A stretch of 11,123 nucleotides of DNA from Anaerolineae bacterium (GTDB lineage Bacteria > Chloroflexota > Anaerolineae > B4-G1): the NCBI GenBank assembly GCA_030620125.1, contig JAUXFI010000047.1, forward strand, positions 1 to 11,123, read 5' to 3'. The notes below the pieces were generated by a model, which did not search any database, was not told the origin of the DNA, and was given only the letters and a program-made list of their open reading frames with translations. Shown here one piece after another: positions 1 to 6,154 of this stretch. A program made the translations under genes and the position numbers. How positions within the stretch are numbered: position 1 is the stretch's first letter; each line of letters starts with the position of its first letter.

Positions 1-273
1 ATGTGGTCGCCAGGCTGCGGGGAGTGGCTGGAGGTGAGCAGTCTGAGCAACTGCGAGACGTTCCAGGCGCGGCGGGGTGACGTTCGCTACCGGCCAGAGC
101 GAGGGGCCAAACCCCGCTTCGTCCACACACTCAACGGCTCTGGGCTGGCACTGCCCCGGGTAATGATCACGATTATGGAGAATTACCAGCAGGCAGATGG
201 CAGCATCGTGGTACCTGAAGTGCTGCGGCCGTGGATGAGGGGCATTGAGATCATCGGCGACCCGGCAAATTGA
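1..273 (+). CDS. serS: seryl-tRNA synthetase, C-terminal part (5' end outside window)
   Basis: SerRS charges tRNA-Ser with serine in the cytoplasm. The 90 visible residues match the end of the class II catalytic core: [17 protein letters not shown] (motif 2 region and following strand), then [14 protein letters not shown] (motif 3, with the ATP-binding arginine), then the usual tail [22 protein letters not shown]. The reading frame is open at base 1, so the first ATG is almost certainly an internal methionine and the N-terminal coiled-coil arm lies upstream. It ends in TGA at 271-273. Two serine tRNA genes follow on the same strand, so the enzyme sits beside its own substrates. The assignment to SerRS is secure from motif 3 and the tail; the organism is inferred. 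Confidence 0.95.
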   Translation: MWSPGCGEWLEVSSLSNCETFQARRGDVRYRPERGAKPRFVHTLNGSGLALPRVMITIMENYQQADGSIVVPEVLRPWMRGIEIIGDPAN

Positions 274-298
274 CAGTTGCTCGCTGGCGTGGTAGAAT
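270..298 (+). promoter_or_regulatory. sigma-70-type promoter of the tRNA cluster, overlapping the serS stop codon
   Basis: TTGACA at 270-275 is an exact -35 consensus. TAGAAT at 293-298 is a 5/6 match to the -10 consensus, and the spacer is 17 bp. The -35 hexamer contains the serS TGA stop (271-273). The predicted start near 305 lies about 25 nt before the first tRNA. Such a strong match fits stable-RNA transcription independent of serS. Confidence 0.8.
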
Positions 299-329
299 CC
301 ATACACCAGGGGGAGCCACCCCCGGAACT

Positions 330-419
<90 letters not shown>

Positions 420-471
420 CAACAACGGAGCGATAAAAAGACGGAAGTAGGACAACGGAATAGCGGTACCC

Positions 472-564
472 GGGGAGGTGCCAGAGTGGTTGAATGGGGC
501 CGCCTGCTAAGCGGTTGTGGGGTTAATAGCCCCACCCAGGGTTCGAATCCCTGCCTCCCCGCCA
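472..564 (+). tRNA. tRNA-Ser (anticodon GCT)
   Basis: The acceptor GGGGAGG (472-478) pairs with CCTCCCC (554-560). The anticodon loop CTGCTAA has anticodon GCT at 506-508. The long variable arm GTGGGG-ttaatag-CCCCAC is typical of serine tRNAs. The T arm CAGGG-TTCGAAT-CCCTG is perfect. The discriminator is G561 and CCA is encoded at 562-564. It reads AGC and AGU. It lies 52 nt after the first Ser tRNA and only 5 nt before the Arg tRNA, so the three are probably one transcript. Confidence 0.97.
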
Positions 565-569
565 GTCTT

Positions 570-642
570 GCCCTCGTGGCTCAGTGGATAGAGCGTCTGG
601 TTGCGGACCAGAAGGTCACAGGTTCGAATCCTGTCGAGGGTA
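570..642 (+). tRNA. tRNA-Arg (anticodon GCG), CCA not encoded
   Basis: This is a class I fold of 73 nt. The acceptor GCCCTCG (570-576) pairs with 635-641, and the first pair is a G-T wobble. The D arm is GCTC...GAGC. The anticodon stem TCTGG/CCAGA encloses the loop TTGCGGA, with GCG at 603-605. The T arm is ACAGG-TTCGAAT-CCTGT. The discriminator is A642, followed by CTG rather than CCA, so the 3' end must be added by CCA-adding enzyme, unlike the two Ser tRNAs. GCG reads CGC and CGU. Many bacteria use ACG (edited to ICG) for this box. Confidence 0.93.
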
Positions 643-662
643 CTGCAATAATTCCCGTTATG

Positions 663-759
663 AGCTTCCCGGAAGCTTCAAATCTAGTTGTGATAGGCAG
701 AACTTGTCGAACGATAGACCAATCAATTGGGGAAGAGCAAGCATAGCTTCCGGGAAGCT
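663..759. repeat. two 15-bp perfect palindromes in inverted orientation
   Basis: AGCTTCCCGGAAGCT at 663-677 is a 7-1-7 palindrome. AGCTTCCGGGAAGCT at 745-759 is its exact reverse complement. Each can form its own hairpin or dimeric operator, or the two can pair with each other across 67 nt. Neither is followed by a T-run, so they do not look like intrinsic terminators. They could be a two-site operator, an RNA-processing signal for the tRNA transcript, or a small dispersed repeat. Confidence 0.75.
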
Positions 760-786
760 GAACCAGCCGTCCAACCCTCCCCACGT

Positions 787-818
787 AGTCCCCGCGCCAC
801 TTTCAGTGCTTGGGGACT
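787..818 (+). terminator. hairpin, possible weak terminator of the tRNA transcript
   Basis: AGTCCCC (787-793) pairs with GGGGACT (812-818). An inner CACT-ttc-AGTG helix (798-808) is separated from it by a 4x3 internal loop. The tail TTACAAATTT is only moderately T-rich, so termination is uncertain. The 3' edge abuts the -35 box of the greA promoter, so the hairpin could also have an operator role. Confidence 0.45.
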
Positions 819-846
819 TTACAAATTTGCCACTTTGCATTATAAT
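818..846 (+). promoter_or_regulatory. promoter upstream of greA
   Basis: TTTACA at 818-823 (5/6 match to -35) and TATAAT at 841-846 (exact -10) are separated by 17 bp. The expected start is near 853, giving a leader of about 130 nt before the greA ATG at 986. The terminator-like hairpin at 866-896 lies within the first 45 nt of this transcript. Confidence 0.75.
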
Positions 847-865
847 CTGCCCACTTTATTTTCAG

Positions 866-896
866 AACTGAGAGCATTTTTTCCCTCTCAGTTTTT
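866..896 (+). terminator. leader terminator or attenuator-like hairpin before greA
   Basis: AACTGAGAG (866-874) pairs perfectly with CTCTCAGTT (885-893) over a 10-nt loop. The T-run spans 892-896, partly inside the stem. The stem is only moderately GC-rich, so partial termination is more likely than a full stop. Its place just downstream of the greA promoter makes it a candidate attenuator releasing a short leader RNA. Alternatively it could be the terminator of the tRNA transcript. Confidence 0.55.
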
Positions 897-985
897 GCTT
901 ATTCATAGAAATCCCCACCATTGCGCATCCCATCAGGGTCTCGCAGAAGAGGGGCGAACGTCTACTTGTACCAGGGATACAATAA

Positions 986-1453
986 ATGGGTGAGCAGCCG
1001 ACATTCCTGACCCTCAAAGGGTATCAAAGACTAGATCAAGAATTGAACTACCTGCGCACAGTCCGGCGTCGAGAGGTCGCCCGGCGTCTCCATCTGGCGC
1101 TGACTGAGGGCGACATTCTGGAGAACGCAGAGTTGGAGGATGCGCGCAATGAACAAGCCTTTGTGGAAGGGCACATTCTAAAGTTGGGGAGAATGTTGGG
1201 CAGCGCAGTCATCATCGAGGAGGAAGGGCCTCGTGAGGCGGTGGGGCTGGGCAGTCGCGTCACCGTTGTGGAGGGGGACGGGCCGCCGGAGACCTACCAC
1301 ATTGTGGGCTCGGCTGAGGCTGACCCGGTCAAGGGCCTGATTTCCAACGAATCTCCTCTGGGCCGGGCGCTGATGGGGCGCAAGGTGGGGGAAGAAGCCG
1401 AAGTCAATGCCCCTGACGGTGTGCTGATGTTCGCAGTCGTGGAAATTCAGTGA
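986..1453 (+). CDS. greA: transcription elongation factor GreA
   Basis: GreA enters the secondary channel of RNA polymerase and stimulates cleavage of the nascent RNA in backtracked complexes. At 155 residues it has the family's usual length. The N-terminal half (about 1-80) is the coiled coil, with the tip segment EGDILENAELEDARNEQ. The acidic tip residues D43 and E46 align with D41 and E44 of E. coli GreA. The C-terminal half is the FKBP-like domain, ending SPLGRALMGRKVGEEAEV...FAVVEI. The ATG at 986 is preceded by AGGGA (973-977) at 8-nt spacing. Its own promoter and leader hairpin lie upstream, and a strong terminator begins 24 nt after the stop. lysS follows in the same direction, an association seen in other bacteria. 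Confidence 0.95.
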   Translation: MGEQPTFLTLKGYQRLDQELNYLRTVRRREVARRLHLALTEGDILENAELEDARNEQAFVEGHILKLGRMLGSAVIIEEEGPREAVGLGSRVTVVEGDGPPETYHIVGSAEADPVKGLISNESPLGRALMGRKVGEEAEVNAPDGVLMFAVVEIQ

Positions 1454-1476
1454 TCTGAGAAGCGGTGAAGGTTGAG

Positions 1477-1520
1477 ATGCCCACGCAGAGCCCCACGGGG
1501 TGGCCGGCGTGGGCATTTTT
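1477..1520 (+). terminator. strong intrinsic terminator between greA and lysS
   Basis: ATGCCCACGC (1477-1486) pairs perfectly with GCGTGGGCAT (1507-1516) and is followed by TTTT to 1520. A small CCC/GGG helix (1491-1500) nests in the loop. Only 34 nt separate it from the lysS ATG, and I see no convincing promoter in that gap. lysS may therefore depend on read-through. Confidence 0.85.
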
Positions 1521-1554
1521 GCAATAGACGTGTAGTGAGAACGCAGGAGGTATC

Positions 1555-3063
1555 ATGCAGCTTGCAGAACTGGAGCGACAACGCGTGGAAAAGCTGGAGC
1601 GGTTGCGAGCCAGGGGTGTCGAACCCTACCCGCGCCGGGTCGAGCGTACTCACACCATAGCCGAGGCAGTCGCTGATCTCGAAGCAGCCGAGGCGGCGGG
1701 CAGTGAAGGATCCCGCGGCGCCGTGACCGGCCGGCTGCGTAGTATGCGCGTGATGGGGAAAGCCTCCTTCGCGCACATCCAAGATGGGAGCGGCTCGATT
1801 CAACTCTTCCTGCGTCTCAACGAGGTGGGCGAGGAAGCCTACGAGATGTTCAAGCAGGACTTTGACCTGGGCGACTTTGTCGGTGCGGAGGGCGCGTTGA
1901 TGCGGACCCGCACTGGCGAGGTCAGTGTGCGCGTGGAGCGGGTGCGTATGCTGGCCAAAGCGATCAGCCCGTTGCCGGTGATCAAAGAGAAAAAAGTAGA
2001 CGGGGAGCGCTTGCGTTATTCTGCCTTCTCCGACCTCGAAGAGCGGTACCGCCAGCGGTACGCCGACCTGGCCTCCAACCCCGAGGTGCGCGAGATTTTC
2101 CGCGTGCGTGCCCGTACGATCAGTGCCCTGCGCCGCTTCTTCGACGACCATGGCTTCCTGGAGGTAGAGACGCCTATCCTGCAGCCAATCTACGGCGGGG
2201 CCGCCGCCCGGCCTTTCGTCACTCGCCATCACCAACTGCACCAGGACCTATACCTGCGTGTCTCCTTCGAGCTCTACCTCAAGCGACTGCTGGTAGGGAT
2301 GTACGACAGGGTTTACGAGATCGGGCACGATTTTCGCAACGAGGGAATCTCTCGCAAACACAATCCAGAGTTCACCCAACTAGAGTTCTACGCCGCCTAC
2401 TGGGACTATCACGACGTGATGACGTTCTGTGAGCAAATGACCGCAACCATCGCCGAGGATGTGCTGGGCAGCGCGGTGATCCACTACCAGGGCCACGAGA
2501 TAGACCTCCGCCCCCCCTGGCGACGGGTCACGCTGCGAGACATCGCGCTCGAGGTGACGGGGATTGACTACTGTCAGTTCCCCACTGCCGAGGAATTGGC
2601 CGCCGAGATGCAGGCCAAAGGGCTACCGACCAAACCAGGGGCAACCTGGGGTTATCTGATTGACAAGGGACTTTTAGGGGCAGTCGATCCGACGCTGATA
2701 CAGCCGACTTTTGTGATGGATTACCCACGCGACATCTCTCCGCTGGCCAAGACCAAGCCTGATGACCCGGCGCACGTCGAACGCTTCGAGTACTTTATCG
2801 CGGGGCTAGAGATGGGCAACGCCTTCACCGAATTGAATGATCCCTTCGACCAGGAAGAGAGATTTTTGGAGATGGGGCGGCTCTATGCGCCCGACGACGA
2901 AGAAGCTCACCCGATGGACGAGGACTACTTGCGGGCGATAAAGTATGGCATGCCGCCCAATGGAGGTTTCGGGATGGGCGTGGATCGGCTGGTGATGCTC
3001 TTTACAGACGCGCCGACGATTCGTGAGGTCATCCTCTTCCCGCAATTACGGGTCAAAGAGTGA
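1555..3063 (+). CDS. lysS: lysyl-tRNA synthetase, class II
   Basis: LysRS charges tRNA-Lys with lysine using ATP. The 502 residues match the usual bacterial length (about 500). An N-terminal helix is followed by the OB-fold anticodon-binding domain (about 56-140, with VTGRLRSMRVMGKASFAHIQD). The class II core follows: FSDLEERYRQRYADL (159-172), motif 1 around GFLEVETPILQP (200-211) with the GGAAARPF signature (214-221), motif 2 FRNEGISRKHNPEFTQLEFY (260-279), and motif 3 GFGMGVDRLVMLF (471-483). AGGAGG at 1545-1550 lies 4 nt before the ATG and supports this start. Expression may rely on read-through of the greA terminator. No obvious terminator follows, although structured repeats occupy the next 260 bp. 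Confidence 0.96.
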   Translation: MQLAELERQRVEKLERLRARGVEPYPRRVERTHTIAEAVADLEAAEAAGSEGSRGAVTGRLRSMRVMGKASFAHIQDGSGSIQLFLRLNEVGEEAYEMFKQDFDLGDFVGAEGALMRTRTGEVSVRVERVRMLAKAISPLPVIKEKKVDGERLRYSAFSDLEERYRQRYADLASNPEVREIFRVRARTISALRRFFDDHGFLEVETPILQPIYGGAAARPFVTRHHQLHQDLYLRVSFELYLKRLLVGMYDRVYEIGHDFRNEGISRKHNPEFTQLEFYAAYWDYHDVMTFCEQMTATIAEDVLGSAVIHYQGHEIDLRPPWRRVTLRDIALEVTGIDYCQFPTAEELAAEMQAKGLPTKPGATWGYLIDKGLLGAVDPTLIQPTFVMDYPRDISPLAKTKPDDPAHVERFEYFIAGLEMGNAFTELNDPFDQEERFLEMGRLYAPDDEEAHPMDEDYLRAIKYGMPPNGGFGMGVDRLVMLFTDAPTIREVILFPQLRVKE

Positions 3064-3094
3064 GGGGGAAGAATCTTTGTCACTACCCAGTCAT

Positions 3095-3187
3095 CCTTGC
3101 GAAGGTTGCGAATGGCCTTGTCGCCGGGGCAACTTTTGGTAGGCAAAGACGCTTTTGGCCCGAAGTTCTCACCAAACCTTCGCAAGG
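3095..3187. repeat. 13-bp perfect inverted repeat around a 67-nt centre
   Basis: CCTTGCGAAGGTT (3095-3107) is the exact reverse complement of AACCTTCGCAAGG (3175-3187). Each arm is itself nearly palindromic (CCTT-gcg-AAGG). The centre also holds GTTGC...GCAAC (3105-3109/3129-3133) followed by TTTT, which might act as a weak lysS terminator. The size and inverted ends suggest a small non-coding mobile element (MITE-like), but no clear target-site duplication was found. Confidence 0.65.
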
Positions 3188-3214
3188 GTTCTCCTGTCTG
3201 TAGTTAAGAATCTT

Positions 3215-3324
3215 GTATCTCCTCAAAAAGTTGGGGCGAAAGTAGGTCGGATTTGCTATCCGACCCTGTGGCGGTTAGCAAAACCGCCCTACGCTGTCCT
3301 TGCCCCAAGGTATTGAGAAGATAC
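3215..3324. repeat. 110-nt nested palindromic element (REP or MITE-like)
   Basis: The outer arms 3215-3226 and 3313-3324 pair at 11 of 12 positions. After a 4x4 internal loop, TTGGGGC (3231-3237) pairs with GCCCCAA (3302-3308). Inside, GTAGG (3242-3246) can pair with CCTAC (3288-3292) around two hairpins: GGTCGGAT-ttgct-ATCCGACC (3245-3265) and GGCGGTT-agcaa-AACCGCC (3270-3288). The two hairpin loops, TTGCT and AGCAA, are reverse complements. No coding frame fits. It resembles paired REP/BIME-type elements in architecture, but family membership is inferred. Confidence 0.75.
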
Positions 3325-3373
3325 AGAACCTTTTATCTTCTTGTCTGTGGCCAAATATAGTGCATTTATACTA

Positions 3374-3402
3374 TTGACTGCGTGGCCGGCAAGGAGTATA
3401 AT
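3374..3402 (+). promoter_or_regulatory. promoter of the secreted repeat protein gene
   Basis: TTGACT at 3374-3379 (5/6 match) and TATAAT at 3397-3402 (exact) are separated by 17 bp. The start is expected near 3409, about 47 nt before the ATG. GGAGGG at 3440-3445 is the likely ribosome-binding site. Confidence 0.8.
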
Positions 3403-3455
3403 GAGGTAGGTGGTGGTACGAGTTTCATACAATAGGAGAGGAGGGTAACGCGGAG

Positions 3456-4448
3456 ATGAGGCGGGGGCGAGTTCTCCTGGTGGCGGCCATGTTGGTTGCC
3501 GTGCTTCTCGGCAGTGTGTCAGCTACCTATCCACGAGAAGCCAAGGTACGAAACTGTCATTATTTTGTCGAGACAGGTCATTACGTGTGTGACGAATTCC
3601 TCGAGTTCTACGAAACACGGGGTGGGCTTGAGATATTCGGTTATCCTCTCACAGAAGCGTTTGATGACCCCGGGCGGGGAGGCATGCGAGTGCAGTACTT
3701 TCAGCGTGCCCGGATGGAGTGGCACCCAGCCAACCCGCCTGCCTACAAAGTGCAACTGGGGTTGCTGGTTGACGAACTGGGGTATCGTTTTCCTCCAGCT
3801 CGCCCAGAACAGATCCCTAATTCCAACAACGCTCTCCAGCACTATTTCCCCGAGACCAGCCACGTCGTTTCCTATGGCTTCCTCGATTACTTTTGCACGA
3901 AGGGGGGGCTGGACATCTTTGGTTATCCCCGTTCCGAATTCATGACCGAAGGTGGGTACATGGTCCAGTACTTTCAACGGGTGCGGATGGAATGGCATCC
4001 TGAGGTCGTCTCTGGCCCACAGATGCGCCTGACCAACCTGGGGGAATTCTACATTGAGCGCTTTGGCGTTCCTGGAGACTATGACAAGCCGCGTTCACCA
4101 CCTTCTGCCATAGGCGAATCGGCCGCAGTGCCCTCAAGCCCTATGGCGCTGCGCGTCAGCGCGTCGGTGCGGTACGTCATCACCGGGCGACAGGGCGTTC
4201 AGACGGTCTTTGTGTACGTGAATGACCAGCAGCAGCAGCCAGTCCAAGGGGCAGCCGTCAGGATGACGGTCCGCTATCAGTCGGGCGGTCAGACGTACGA
4301 GTTTGAACCTACCAATGGTAGCGGTTTCACGCGGCTCAGTTTTGACATCCTTCCGGCACCACCGGGCGACAAGGTGGTGATTGACGTGACGGTGACTCAG
4401 GGCAACGTGACGACTACGACGCAAACCTTTTTCCTGCCGTGGTGGTAG
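3456..4448 (+). CDS. secreted protein with two GGLxIFGYP-type repeats and an Ig-like C-terminal domain
   Basis: The exact function is unknown. Residues 1-23 form a signal peptide (MRRGR, a hydrophobic core, then a likely cleavage site after VSA), so export is expected. Two homologous repeats follow, at about 34-110 and 128-204. Each holds a YF.ET.H.V..FL...-GGL(D/E)IFGYP segment, a (V)QYFQR.RMEWHP segment and a closing L.L..LG stretch. A proline- and serine-rich linker (about 207-229) leads to a C-terminal beta-rich domain (231-330), ALRVSASVRY...VFVYVNDQ..PVQGAAVRMTV...GFTRLSFDI...VVIDVTVT, which resembles bacterial Ig-like or carboxypeptidase-regulatory folds, and the chain ends FFLPWW. No catalytic motif and no anchor are visible. 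I recall this architecture as common in Chloroflexota; a role in surface or wall binding is a guess. The gene is monocistronic between its own promoter and terminator. Confidence 0.85.
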   Translation: MRRGRVLLVAAMLVAVLLGSVSATYPREAKVRNCHYFVETGHYVCDEFLEFYETRGGLEIFGYPLTEAFDDPGRGGMRVQYFQRARMEWHPANPPAYKVQLGLLVDELGYRFPPARPEQIPNSNNALQHYFPETSHVVSYGFLDYFCTKGGLDIFGYPRSEFMTEGGYMVQYFQRVRMEWHPEVVSGPQMRLTNLGEFYIERFGVPGDYDKPRSPPSAIGESAAVPSSPMALRVSASVRYVITGRQGVQTVFVYVNDQQQQPVQGAAVRMTVRYQSGGQTYEFEPTNGSGFTRLSFDILPAPPGDKVVIDVTVTQGNVTTTTQTFFLPWW

Positions 4449-4490
4449 AATCAACTGGGGCTCTTTGGGATTTCGCAGGGTCAAGGTATT

Positions 4491-4547
4491 GGAGTCCTCA
4501 ACTTGTTGGGGGTGTGGCGCAAAGAACCCGAACAAGTTCGGGACTCC
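4491..4547 (+). other. long imperfect stem-loop in the 3' region of the secreted protein gene
   Basis: GGAGTCC (4491-4497), AACTTGTT (4500-4507) and GGG (4509-4511) pair with CCC (4527-4529), AACAAGTT (4531-4538) and GGACTCC (4541-4547). This gives 18 pairs broken by a 2x2 and a 1x1 mismatch, with a 15-nt loop. GGGGTG (4509-4514) could pair instead with CACCCC at 4556-4561. TCCTCAACT occurs at 4495-4503 and again at 4577-4585. It lies between the stop codon and the terminator, so it may be a 3' UTR structure, a small RNA or a degenerate palindromic repeat. Confidence 0.6.
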
Positions 4548-4621
4548 GGTACGTCACCCCTGCAAACTCCCAGAGATCCTCAACTGGAAGGGTAGCTTGA
4601 GCAGTTACCTGGAAAAAAGGA

Positions 4622-4655
4622 AAAAAAGCCCGCTCTCATCTGAGCGGGCTTTTTT
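4622..4655. terminator. bidirectional intrinsic terminator between convergent genes
   Basis: The perfect GC-rich stem GCCCGCTC/GAGCGGGC (4628-4635/4642-4649) has a 6-nt loop (TCATCT). It is flanked by an A-run before 4628 and by TTTTTT at 4650-4655, so it works on both strands. It ends the secreted protein gene on the plus strand and the ABC-F/coaE unit on the minus strand. Confidence 0.92.
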
Positions 4656-4702
4656 CGTGGTTGGTCCAGGTGTGCTGGGGCGGTGGGTTTGGCAGCCGCC
4701 GG

Positions 4703-4897
4703 TCATTCCTCCCATCCAATGATCCAGGAACATAGGCCAGCCAGCCCTATGGTGGCGACGATCAGGGCAGCCCATTGCGCTGGGAGCAGGCCCACATCGC
4801 GGGCGGACCAGATAAGGATGACTACCATACCGATGGCCAGTACCAGCCAGGCCGTCAGGCGTGGATGCCGAGTGACAAACTCTTTCAGAGAAGACAT
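4703..4897 (-). CDS. small two-helix membrane protein of unknown function
   Basis: The 64-residue peptide has a short basic N-terminus (MSSLKEFVTRHPRLT) and two predicted transmembrane segments. These are about 14-31 (AWLVLAIGMVVILIW) and 41-61 (QWAALIVATIGLAGLCSWIIG), joined by the loop SARDVGLLPA. The ATG at 4897 was chosen because GGAGG (4903-4907) lies 5 nt upstream; the GTG at 4903 would overlap that site. It is the last gene of the minus-strand unit, 52 nt after the GNAT-like gene. No domain or residue suggests a catalytic role. I recall similar short proteins from Chloroflexota, without known function. Coding status is supported by the ribosome-binding site and a clean hydrophobic pattern. 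Confidence 0.75.
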   Translation of the reverse strand: MSSLKEFVTRHPRLTAWLVLAIGMVVILIWSARDVGLLPAQWAALIVATIGLAGLCSWIIGWEE

Positions 4898-4919
4898 ACT
4901 CACCTCCAGTGAAACTCGC

Positions 4920-4942
4920 TAGCCGCCAACTTCCTGCGGCTA
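4920..4942 (-). other. hairpin between the GNAT-like and membrane protein genes
   Basis: TAGCCGC (4920-4926) pairs with GCGGCTA (4936-4942) over a 9-nt loop. There is no T-run on the minus strand, so it is unlikely to terminate transcription. It lies between the GNAT-like stop codon and the next ribosome-binding site and may affect mRNA stability. Confidence 0.4.
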
Positions 4943-4949
4943 TTGGTTG

Positions 4950-5459
4950 TCATAGCGGGCGGAACACGCGCTTGGAGCGCAATTGTTTCATCAATATTGT
5001 TTCATCGTTTCCTATCCGAGCCTCGCGAGCAGCTTCCTGCCACGCCCTGGGCAAGCTGGCGACAGTTTTGGACACGTACCCGAATGTTCTGCAGAACTCG
5101 ACCATGTCGGGGGGGACTGGACGTGGAAGGAATAGCAGCGCTGCCTCACATATCAATTCACTCGCGATCTGTTCCATCTCGGAGAGCAATGCCCGTCCGA
5201 CCGTGATGCGCTCCTGGGCCGGCCAGGCGAGGAAGTCACTCACCCCGACGACGAGATTCTCTGTCTGCCAGCCCAGCATCCCGACTAGATTTCCATCCTG
5301 CTCGGCCAGGAGGAAGCCTACGTTGCCGAAGCGGGCGATGACTGCTTGGTCGTTGATCTCTGGTGGACGTCCCTGTCGGGCACGGTTGACGAACGCGGCG
5401 ATTTTGCCCGCGTCGCTTACCTTGGCCCGCCGCACGACGATTTCCTGCTGTTGCTCCAT
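4950..5459 (-). CDS. GNAT-like acetyltransferase family protein
   Basis: The 169-residue cytoplasmic protein resembles the GNAT fold, which transfers an acyl group from acyl-CoA to an amine. It opens with EIVVRRAKVSDAGKIAAFVN (strand 1 and helix 1 typical of GNATs). Then comes GFLLAEQDGNLVGMLGWQTENLVVGVSDFLAWP (about 48-80), a pattern of strands 2-4, and ERITVGRALLSEMEQIA (83-99), where the acetyl-CoA pyrophosphate loop is expected. The (Q/R)xxGxG/A motif there is degenerate, so activity is uncertain. A late FCRTFGY matches the GNAT C-terminal aromatic segment. The ATG at 5459 was chosen over an in-frame ATG 30 codons upstream because GAGGAG (5464-5469) precedes it by 4 nt. It follows coaE after 96 nt, where TATACT (5530-5535, minus) could be a weak -10 box. 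The substrate is unknown. Confidence 0.7.
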   Translation of the reverse strand: MEQQQEIVVRRAKVSDAGKIAAFVNRARQGRPPEINDQAVIARFGNVGFLLAEQDGNLVGMLGWQTENLVVGVSDFLAWPAQERITVGRALLSEMEQIASELICEAALLFLPRPVPPDMVEFCRTFGYVSKTVASLPRAWQEAAREARIGNDETILMKQLRSKRVFRPL

Positions 5460-5555
5460 ATCTCTCCTCGCTCTTTCGGGATCAAAGGATGAGAGTTCGA
5501 GAACCTGCTTGGCGTGTTCTTTGATCTCAAGTATACCGCAAAATGCCAAAGTCCG

Positions 5556-6154
5556 CTACTGCCGCATTAGTCCTTGCCACGCCACGTGCACCTGCGCCCG
5601 TGTCCGTGAGAGTGTCCCCGAGGTGTCAATCACCACGTCGGCGCGGACGAGTTTTTTTCCCTGGGGAGACTGAGCCTGCACGCGCTGCTCGGCCTCGGCC
5701 CGGCTCAGGCCCCGTCCGCCTATGATGCGGCGGACTTGCTGCTCCGGCCGGCAGGTTGTCACCCACAGACTATCGTAGCCGTCGGCCATCCCCGCCTCAA
5801 TGAGCTTGATCGCCTCGACCACTACAACAGCGGCCCGGGAAGCGGCAATGCGGCGACGGATCGTTTCGAGGATGGCGGGGTGGACGATGGCCTCTAGTCG
5901 CACCAGCGCAGCGGGGTCGGCAAAGACCAGCGTCCCTAACCGCGCCCGGTCAATCTCGCCATCGGGGGCCAATATCTCTGGGCCGAAGGTCTCGACGACC
6001 TGCGCGTGGGCGGGGGCGCCGGCGCGCATCACCTCGTGGGCCACCAGGTCTGCGTCAATCACCTCAGCGCCCAGTTCGGCCAGCATCCCAGCGACGGTGG
6101 ATTTGCCCGTGCCGATGTTACCCGTGATGCCGATGAGCAGCGGACGACGATCGT

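Noticed and set aside
1447..2241. 264-residue minus-strand open frame opposite lysS
   Set aside because: It is antisense to a clear LysRS, has no recognisable motif and looks like a by-product of GC-rich codon use.
3192..3350. Target-site duplication (TCCTGTCTGTAG and TCTTGTCTGTGG) around the 110-nt element
   Set aside because: Only 10 of 12 bases agree and the copies are not adjacent to the element ends, so chance is a fair explanation.
5460..5549. 30-residue N-terminal extension of the GNAT-like protein
   Set aside because: The later ATG has GAGGAG at good spacing and begins directly before the GNAT strand 1 pattern.
4909..5673. 254-residue plus-strand open frame opposite the GNAT-like gene
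   Set aside because: Its composition is low in complexity (serine, arginine and cysteine rich) and it lies antisense to two better-supported genes with ribosome-binding sites.
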